Origin: Mycobacterium sp. GA-1199
Lineage (GTDB): Bacteria; Actinomycetota; Actinomycetes; Mycobacteriales; Mycobacteriaceae
Assembly (NCBI RefSeq): GCF_001500045.1
Contig: NZ_LQIX01000034.1
Span: 1 to 64,000, forward strand
Direction: 5' to 3'
DNA length: 64,000 nt
Shown here: piece by piece, positions 58,357 to 64,000 of the stretch
Layout of the letters: the number at the start of each line of letters is the position of its first letter
Position numbering within the stretch: the first letter of the stretch is position 1
The notes under the pieces: model-generated
What the model was told of the DNA's origin: nothing
Database searches by the model: none
The model's input: the letters and a program-made list of their open reading frames with translations, nothing else
Made by a program: the position numbers and the translations under genes

Positions 58357-59432
58357 GGCAGATCCTCATCGCCGTCGGCATCGCGCTGATGGTGTCGATC
58401 CTGCTCACCCCGGTGCTGATCCGACTGTTCACCCGGCAGGGATTCGGCCACGAGATCCGCGAGGACGGACCGCCCACCCATGCCAAGAAGCGCGGCACCC
58501 CCTCGATGGGCGGCGTGGCGATCGTCGCGGGCATCTGGGCCAGCTACCTGGGCACCCACCTCGTCGGTGTCGTCATCGACGGCCGGGGTCCGTCGGCTTC
58601 GGGTCTGCTCGTGCTGTTTTTGGCCAGCGCCCTGGCCGTCGTCGGATTCGTCGACGACCTGATCAAGATCCGGCGCTCCCGCAACCTCGGGCTCAACAAG
58701 ACCGCCAAGACCGTCGGCATCCTGGCCGCCGCCGTCATCTTCGGCGTGCTGGCCCTGCAGTTCCGCAACGCCGACGGGCTGACACCCGGCAGCGCCGAAC
58801 TGTCCTACGTGCGCGAGATCGCCACGGTCACACTGCCGCCCGCGCTGTTCGTGTTGTTCTGCATCGTGGTGGTCAGCGCGTGGTCGAACGCGGTGAACTT
58901 CACCGACGGGCTGGACGGGCTGGCCGCGGGCGCGATGGCGATGGTGTGCGCGGCCTACGTGCTGATCACCTTCTGGCAGTTCCGCAACGCCTGCGCGACG
59001 AGTCCGGGCCTGGGCTGTTACAACGTGCGCGACCCTCTCGACCTGGCGATCATCGCCGCTGCCACCGCGGGTGCCTGTATCGGATTCCTGTGGTGGAACG
59101 CCGCGCCCGCCAAGATCTTCATGGGCGACACCGGGTCGCTCGCCCTCGGCGGCATCATCGCCGGGCTCTCGGTGGCCAGCCGCACCGAGATGCTGGCCGT
59201 GGTGCTCGGCGCCCTGTTCGTCGCAGAGGTGGTGTCGGTCGTCGTGCAGATCCTGGCGTTCCGCACGACCGGCCGCAGGGTGTTTCGGATGGCGCCGTTC
59301 CACCATCACTTCGAGCTGGTGGGGTGGGCCGAGACCACCGTGATCATCCGGTTCTGGTTGCTCACCGCGATCGCGTGCGGGCTCGGGGTCGCGTTGTTCT
59401 ACAGCGAGTGGCTGACGACCGTCGGTGCCTGA
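58353..59432 (+). CDS. mraY: Phospho-MurNAc-pentapeptide transferase (lipid I synthase)
   Basis: Named murX in M. tuberculosis. 359 residues from ATG at 58353, ten transmembrane helices. Family motifs: TPSMGG, FVDDLIKIRRSRNLGL (Asp-Asp), NAVNFTDGLDGLAAG (catalytic Asp), MGDTGSLALGG and the cytoplasmic PFHHHFELVGW histidine motif. It moves phospho-MurNAc-pentapeptide onto decaprenyl phosphate. The start of murD lies 8 bp inside its end. Confidence 0.97.
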   Translation: MRQILIAVGIALMVSILLTPVLIRLFTRQGFGHEIREDGPPTHAKKRGTPSMGGVAIVAGIWASYLGTHLVGVVIDGRGPSASGLLVLFLASALAVVGFVDDLIKIRRSRNLGLNKTAKTVGILAAAVIFGVLALQFRNADGLTPGSAELSYVREIATVTLPPALFVLFCIVVVSAWSNAVNFTDGLDGLAAGAMAMVCAAYVLITFWQFRNACATSPGLGCYNVRDPLDLAIIAAATAGACIGFLWWNAAPAKIFMGDTGSLALGGIIAGLSVASRTEMLAVVLGALFVAEVVSVVVQILAFRTTGRRVFRMAPFHHHFELVGWAETTVIIRFWLLTAIACGLGVALFYSEWLTTVGA

Positions 59433-60903
59433 CATGACCCGTCTCGAGCCGCTGGTTCCCGGCGCCCGGGTGCTGGTGACCGGCGCGGGCCTGACCGGCC
59501 GCGCGGTCAGCGCCGTGCTGGAGCCCACCGGGGTGCGGTTGACGATCTGCGACGACGATCCGTTGGCGCTGCAGCGGTTGATCACTCCCGCCAGGGTCGT
59601 CACCACCGCCGAGGCCCGGGCCACGATCGGCGAGTACGCGCTCGTGATCACCAGTCCCGGGTTCGCGCCGACCGCGCCCGTGCTGGCCGCCGCGGCGGAA
59701 GCGGGCGTGCCGGTGTGGGGGGACGTGGAGCTGGCCTGGCGGCTGGACCGGGCGGGCTGGTTCGGGCCGTCGCGGCGCTGGCTCGTCGTCACCGGGACCA
59801 ACGGCAAGACCACGACGACGTCGATGCTGCACGCCATGCTCATCGCCGCCGGGCGACACGCGGTGCTGTGCGGCAACATCGGCAACCCCGTGCTCGACGT
59901 CCTCGCCGAACCGTCCGATCTGCTCGCGGTGGAGCTGTCCAGCTTCCAGCTGTATTGGGCGCCCTCGCTGCGGCCGGACGCCGGCGTGGTGCTCAACGTC
60001 GCCGAGGACCATCTGGACTGGCACGGGTCGATGGCCGCGTACGCCGCCGCCAAGGCCCGCGTGCTCGACGGCCGCGTCGCCGTGGTCGGACTCGACGACC
60101 CGGTGGCCGCGGGACTGCTCGGCACGGCGGCCGCACCGACCCGCGCCGGGTTCCGGCTGGGGGAACCCGGCCCGGGCGAACTGGGCGTCGTCGACGGCAT
60201 GCTGGTGGACAACGCGTTCGGGGATCCGCCCGAGGGCGGCTGGACGTTGGCCGAGGCGGCGTCGATCCCGGTCGCCGGGCCGGTCGGGGTGCTCGACGCG
60301 CTCGCCGCCGCCGCGCTGGCCCGCGCGGTCGACGTGCCGCCGACGGCCATCGCCGACGCGCTCGCCGGCTTCCGGGTCGGCAGACACCGCGCGGAGGTGG
60401 TGGCCACCGTCGACGGCGTCACCTATGTCGACGACTCGAAGGCCACCAACCCGCACGCCGCGGGGGCGTCGATCGCCGCCTACCCGCGGGTGGTGTGGGT
60501 GGCCGGCGGTCTGCTCAAAGGCGCCTCGGTCGACGAGCTAGTCACTTCGATGGCGAATCGGCTGGTCGGAGCGGTGTTGATCGGCCGCGACCGGGCCCTG
60601 ATCGCCGAGGCGTTATCGCGACACGCCCCGGATGTCCCCGTCATCGAGGTTGTGACGGGGGAGGATTTTGGGGTGCAAGGGACAAGTGGGTCGGATGTTA
60701 GTCCTGTTACTAATGTGATCAGAGTTGGCGGTGCGCGATCCGGTGACGCGATCATGGCCGCGGTGGTCGACGCCGCCCGCGGGCTGGCCCGGTCCGGCGA
60801 CACCGTGCTGCTGGCCCCCGCCGGCGCCTCCTTCGACCAGTTCAGCGGCTACAGCCACCGCGGCGACGCGTTCGCCGACGCCGTGCGCGCCCTGACCCGA
60901 TAG
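59425..60903 (+). CDS. murD: UDP-MurNAc-L-alanine:D-glutamate ligase
   Basis: 492 residues from GTG at 59425, overlapping mraY by 8 bp; ATG at 59434 just after the mraY stop is an alternative. Rossmann-like N-terminus (RVLVTGAGLTGRAVS), ATP loop VTGTNGKTTTTSML, ELSSFQL, NVAEDHLDWHGSM, AAKARVL, and the C-terminal YVDDSKATNPHAA and LLAPAGASFDQFSGYSHRG. Residues encoded by 60665-60726 form a poorly conserved linker with unusually AT-rich codons for this genome. Confidence 0.96.
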   Translation: MPDMTRLEPLVPGARVLVTGAGLTGRAVSAVLEPTGVRLTICDDDPLALQRLITPARVVTTAEARATIGEYALVITSPGFAPTAPVLAAAAEAGVPVWGDVELAWRLDRAGWFGPSRRWLVVTGTNGKTTTTSMLHAMLIAAGRHAVLCGNIGNPVLDVLAEPSDLLAVELSSFQLYWAPSLRPDAGVVLNVAEDHLDWHGSMAAYAAAKARVLDGRVAVVGLDDPVAAGLLGTAAAPTRAGFRLGEPGPGELGVVDGMLVDNAFGDPPEGGWTLAEAASIPVAGPVGVLDALAAAALARAVDVPPTAIADALAGFRVGRHRAEVVATVDGVTYVDDSKATNPHAAGASIAAYPRVVWVAGGLLKGASVDELVTSMANRLVGAVLIGRDRALIAEALSRHAPDVPVIEVVTGEDFGVQGTSGSDVSPVTNVIRVGGARSGDAIMAAVVDAARGLARSGDTVLLAPAGASFDQFSGYSHRGDAFADAVRALTR

Positions 60904-60909
60904 TCGCCG

Positions 60910-62424
60910 ATGGCCACCATCCTGACCCGGCTGCGGCTTCGCAGGACGGGCGCCGAAGACAAACCGGCCGGACCGGTGCCCGCAACCGCCGGGCATCGGA
61001 CCCGGGTCGGGGCGTGGCTCGGGCGCCCGATGACGTCGTTTCACCTCATCATCGCGGTGGCCGCACTGCTGACCACGCTGGGTCTGACGATGGTGCTGTC
61101 GGCGTCCGGGGTGTACTCCTACGACCAGGACGGCTCGCCGTGGGTCGTGTTCTTCAAACAGGTTTTGTGGACGATCATCGGGCTGTTCGCGTTCTACGTC
61201 GCGATGCGGATCCCGGTGCAACTGATGCGGCGCATGGCCTTCTCCAGCTTCGCGCTCACCATCGTCCTGCTGATCCTGGTGCTCATCCCGGGCATCGGCA
61301 CCGTGGCCAACGGTTCACGCGGGTGGTTCGTGGTCGCGGGGTTCTCGATGCAGCCCTCCGAGCTGGCCAAGATCGCGTTCGCCATCTGGGGCGCGCACCT
61401 GCTGGCCGCGCGCCGCATGGAGCAGGCGTCGCTGCGCGAGATGCTGATCCCGCTGGTACCCGCCGCCTTCGTCGCGCTGGCGCTCATCGTCGCCCAGCCC
61501 GACCTCGGGCAGACGGTGTCGCTGGGCATCATCCTGTTGGGCCTGCTCTGGTACGCCGGCCTGCCGCTGCGGGTGTTTGTGTCCTCGCTGCTCATGGTCG
61601 TGGTGTCGGCCGTCGTGTTGGCCATGGCCGAGGGGTACCGGTCGGCGAGGGTGCAGTCCTGGCTCAACCCGGGCGCCGACACGCAGGGGTCGGGCTACCA
61701 GGCCCGCCAGGCACGGTTCGCGCTGGCCAACGGCGGCGTGTTCGGCGACGGCCTCGGCCAGGGCGCGGCCAAGTGGAATTACCTGCCCAACGCGCACAAC
61801 GACTTCATCTTCGCGATCATCGGCGAGGAACTCGGATTCATCGGCGCCGGCGGCCTGCTGTGCCTGTTCGGCTTGTTCGCCTACACCGGGATGCGCATCG
61901 CGCGGCGTTCCGCGGACCCGTTCCTGCGCCTGCTCACCGCCACCGCGACGCTGTGGATCATGGGCCAGGTGTTCATCAACGTCGGGTATGTGGTCGGCCT
62001 GCTACCCGTGACCGGGTTGCAGCTGCCCCTCATCTCCGCAGGTGGAACCTCAACGGCGACAACGCTTCTGATGATCGGCATCATGGCGAGTGCGGCACGG
62101 CACGAACCGGAGGCGGTGGCGGCGTTGCGGGCCGGGCGCGACGACCGCGTCAACAGGCTGCTCCGGCTGCCGCTGCCCGCGCCCTACGTGCCGTCGCGGA
62201 CCGAGGCGGTGCGCGACCGGCTCAACAAGCGCAGCCCGAAACGATCAGGCAAATCGCAGGCGCCAAAGCGCGCCCGGGCGCCCAAGCCCGCGGCCAAGCA
62301 GCCGCCCAAGCCCGCCCGTAAACGTCAGACGGCCGGTAAGCCGGCCCGGGCGGCAAGGCATCATGGAGGCGGCCGCACGGACAGCAGCCGGCGGCGCGCA
62401 CTGGAAGGTCAGCGTTACGGGTGA
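60910..62424 (+). CDS. ftsW: Septal peptidoglycan glycosyltransferase FtsW (SEDS)
   Basis: 504 residues from ATG at 60910, 6 bp after murD. About ten transmembrane helices; SEDS motifs include GSRGWFVVAGFSMQPSELAKIAFAIW, the catalytic-Asp loop NAHNDFIFAIIGEELGFIG, and the C-terminal PVTGLQLPLISAGGTS. It polymerises lipid II at the septum with PbpB. The C-terminal ~90 residues are very basic (Lys/Arg/Pro/Ala), longer than in E. coli, as in other mycobacteria. GTGA overlaps murG. Confidence 0.96.
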   Translation: MATILTRLRLRRTGAEDKPAGPVPATAGHRTRVGAWLGRPMTSFHLIIAVAALLTTLGLTMVLSASGVYSYDQDGSPWVVFFKQVLWTIIGLFAFYVAMRIPVQLMRRMAFSSFALTIVLLILVLIPGIGTVANGSRGWFVVAGFSMQPSELAKIAFAIWGAHLLAARRMEQASLREMLIPLVPAAFVALALIVAQPDLGQTVSLGIILLGLLWYAGLPLRVFVSSLLMVVVSAVVLAMAEGYRSARVQSWLNPGADTQGSGYQARQARFALANGGVFGDGLGQGAAKWNYLPNAHNDFIFAIIGEELGFIGAGGLLCLFGLFAYTGMRIARRSADPFLRLLTATATLWIMGQVFINVGYVVGLLPVTGLQLPLISAGGTSTATTLLMIGIMASAARHEPEAVAALRAGRDDRVNRLLRLPLPAPYVPSRTEAVRDRLNKRSPKRSGKSQAPKRARAPKPAAKQPPKPARKRQTAGKPARAARHHGGGRTDSSRRRALEGQRYG

Positions 62425-63587
62425 ACGACACGGGTCCCGTCCCTCGGCGGCCGGGGGACGACCGGGGAGTCTCCGTGGTCCTCGCGGGCGGCGGTACCGC
62501 GGGACACGTCGAACCGGCGATGGCGGTGGCCGACGCACTGACCGAACTCGTGCCCGACGTGCGGATCACCGCTCTGGGCACCGAGCGCGGCCTGGAAACC
62601 CGGCTGGTCCCCGAACGCGGCTACCACCTCGAGCTGATCACGCCGGTGCCGCTGCCGCGCAAACTGTCCGGTGACCTCCTGCGCCTACCCCTGCGGGTGC
62701 GGCGGGCGGTACGGCAGACCCGGGCGCTGCTCGACGAGGTCGAGGCCGACGTGGTGATCGGTTTCGGCGGCTACGTCGCGTTGCCCGCCTATCTGGCCGC
62801 GCGCAGTGTGCGCCGAAGCAGGCGCGTGCCGGTGGTGGTGCATGAGGCTAACGCCAGCGCGGGCTGGGCCAACCGGGTCGGTGCCCGTTCGGCGCGGCGG
62901 GTGCTCTCGGCCGTTCGGAACCCCGGACTGGGCAGGACCACCGAGGTGGTCGGGGTGCCGGTGCGCGCGGCGATCACCTCCCTGGACCGCACGGCGTTGC
63001 GGGCCGAGGCCCGCGCCCACTTCGGGTTCGCCCCCGACGCCCGGGTGTTGTTGGTGTTCGGGGGGTCCCAAGGCGCGCAGTCGCTGAACCGCGCGGTGTC
63101 GGGGGCAGCCAAAGACCTTGCCGCGGCTGGTATTTCGGTGCTGCACGCGCACGGGCCCAAGAACACCCTCGATTTGCGCGAGCCCGCCGACGGTGACCCG
63201 CCGTATGTTCCTGTGCCGTATCTGAACCGGATGGATCTCGCATACGCCGCGGCCGACGTGGCGATGTGCCGGTCTGGCGCGATGACGGTCGCCGAGTTGA
63301 CCGCGGTCGGGTTGCCTGCGGTGTACGTTCCGCTGCCGATCGGTAACGGTGAACAACGGCTCAACGCGCTTCCCGTGGTCGACGCCGGCGGCGGGTTGAT
63401 CGTCGACGACGCCGACCTGTCGCCGAGTTTCGTCGCCCAGACCGTCGTCGAGCTGCTCACCGACACCGGCCGGTTGCAGACGATGACGGCAGGCGCGGCG
63501 CTGGCCGGTCACCGCGACGCGGCCAGGCGGGTCGCCGAGATCGCCATCGAGGTGGCCCGAGCCGAGCCCCGAAAGGGGTTGCGGTGA
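62421..63587 (+). CDS. murG: Undecaprenyldiphospho-muramoylpentapeptide N-acetylglucosaminyltransferase
   Basis: 388 residues from GTG at 62421. GT28 enzyme making lipid II from lipid I. Motifs: GGGTAGHVEPAMAVADAL (first Gly-rich loop), GFGGYVALPAYLAA, VVHEANASAGWANR, LVFGGSQGAQSLN (UDP-binding) and CRSGAMTVAELTAVGLPAVYVPLP. A ~15-residue N-terminal tail (NDTGPVPRRPGDDRG) precedes the core. GTGA couples it to murC. Confidence 0.97.
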   Translation: MNDTGPVPRRPGDDRGVSVVLAGGGTAGHVEPAMAVADALTELVPDVRITALGTERGLETRLVPERGYHLELITPVPLPRKLSGDLLRLPLRVRRAVRQTRALLDEVEADVVIGFGGYVALPAYLAARSVRRSRRVPVVVHEANASAGWANRVGARSARRVLSAVRNPGLGRTTEVVGVPVRAAITSLDRTALRAEARAHFGFAPDARVLLVFGGSQGAQSLNRAVSGAAKDLAAAGISVLHAHGPKNTLDLREPADGDPPYVPVPYLNRMDLAYAAADVAMCRSGAMTVAELTAVGLPAVYVPLPIGNGEQRLNALPVVDAGGGLIVDDADLSPSFVAQTVVELLTDTGRLQTMTAGAALAGHRDAARRVAEIAIEVARAEPRKGLR

Positions 63588-64000
63588 AACCGAAGTCGTT
63601 GCCCGAGGAGCTGCAGCGGGTGCACATGGTGGGCATCGGCGGTGCCGGCATGTCGGGCATCGCGCGCATCCTGCTCGACCGCGGCGGGCTGGTGTCGGGC
63701 TCCGACGCCAAGGAGTCGCGGGCGGTGGCCGCATTGCGGGCCCGCGGCGCCTCGATCCGGATCGGGCACGACGCCTCCTCGCTGGACCTGTTGCCGGACG
63801 GGCCGACCGCCGTCGTCACCACCCACGCCGCCATCCCCAAGACCAATCCCGAACTGGTCGAGGCCCGTCGCCGCGGTATCCCGGTCATACTGCGGCCGGT
63901 GGTGCTGGCCAAGCTGATGGCTGAGGACACCACGTTGATGGTGACCGGCACCGCGGGAAAGACCACGACCACCTCGATGCTCATCGTGGCGTTGCAGCAC
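63584..64000 (+). CDS. murC: UDP-N-acetylmuramate-L-alanine ligase, 5' part (runs off the window)
   Basis: 139 residues from GTG at 63584 to the window edge. N-terminal Rossmann domain VHMVGIGGAGMSGIA, SGSDAKES and VVTTHAAIPKTNPEL are typical of MurC. The ATP-binding loop reads VTGTAGKTTTTSML, whereas MurC proteins normally have GTHGKT; the codon is gcg at 63953-63955. The remaining ligase and C-terminal domains are outside the window, so whether the gene is intact cannot be judged. Confidence 0.95.
   Translation, partial: MKPKSLPEELQRVHMVGIGGAGMSGIARILLDRGGLVSGSDAKESRAVAALRARGASIRIGHDASSLDLLPDGPTAVVTTHAAIPKTNPELVEARRRGIPVILRPVVLAKLMAEDTTLMVTGTAGKTTTTSMLIVALQH

Noticed and set aside
57933..60422. 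829-codon open frame on the minus strand opposite murF-mraY-murD
   Set aside because: Ser/Thr/Pro/Ala-biased antisense frame covering three well-identified mur genes; no recognisable domain.

Overview
This is a GC-rich actinobacterial chromosome segment that reads as a Mycobacteriaceae genome, most likely a rapidly growing, Mycolicibacterium-like species. The evidence is gene content and order: the window follows, in one continuous run, the M. tuberculosis block from Rv2219 back to Rv2152c (lipB-lipA, dlaT, ephD, pepB, gcvT, ilvE, cobT/cobS, adoK, asnB, ctaC, qcrCAB, trpD, pimB, fadD15, aroG, pknL, mptA, lppM, mraZ to murC). GTG starts are frequent and ATGA/GTGA stop-start overlaps are pervasive. 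Assignments rest on reading the translated sequences and on family knowledge recalled from memory; no database was searched. No CRISPR array, tRNA, rRNA, complete insertion sequence or prophage was seen.

Layout. 1-5.4 kb (minus strand): a 32-bp tandem repeat, a DUF4191 membrane protein, lipoate synthesis (lipB-lipA), an SDR-like epimerase and dlaT, a two-lipoyl-domain E2 subunit that uses the lipoate made next door. 5.5-12.7 kb: a small conserved protein, the fused hydrolase/dehydrogenase ephD, pepB, a class III adenylyl cyclase, gcvT (also lipoyl-linked) and ilvE. 12.7-15.8 kb: a minus-strand operon for late cobalamin assembly (DUF3043 gene, cobU, cobT, cobS). 15.9-20 kb: an A-type Fe-S carrier, a secreted/anchored protein, adenosine kinase and asnB.

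20-27.8 kb is the respiratory block: ctaC-ctaF, mmpS3 and a DUF2561 membrane protein on plus, and ctaE-qcrC-qcrA-qcrB on minus, giving most of the bcc-aa3 supercomplex (CtaD is not in the window). 27.8-34.2 kb: trpD, a DEDDh/GIY-YIG nuclease, a tiny Cys-rich protein, an NlpC/P60 endopeptidase, a membrane-anchored HExxH protein and pimB. 34.2-42.2 kb: fadD15, a plus-strand run of two START-like proteins, a GET3/ArsA-like ATPase, a CxxC protein and a PlsC acyltransferase, then the mannosyltransferase Rv2181 homologue, a membrane protein and RNase AS. 42.2-50.5 kb: aroG, an AT-richer gap with a small Cys protein, pknL and its divergent DNA-binding neighbour (Rv2175c type), mptA, idsA2, lppM, a GNAT enzyme and a DUF3040 membrane protein that ends in a strong intrinsic terminator.

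50.7-64 kb is the division and cell-wall (dcw) operon: mraZ behind 10-bp-phased MraZ boxes, a probable mraW RNA element, rsmH, ftsL-like, pbpB, murE, murF, mraY, murD, ftsW, murG and the start of murC, almost all joined by 4-nt overlaps. Points worth checking are a His-to-Ala change in the murC P-loop, a two-cysteine insertion in qcrB near the Qo site, several -10 hexamers placed exactly for leaderless transcripts, and short tandem repeats inside coding 3' or 5' ends.
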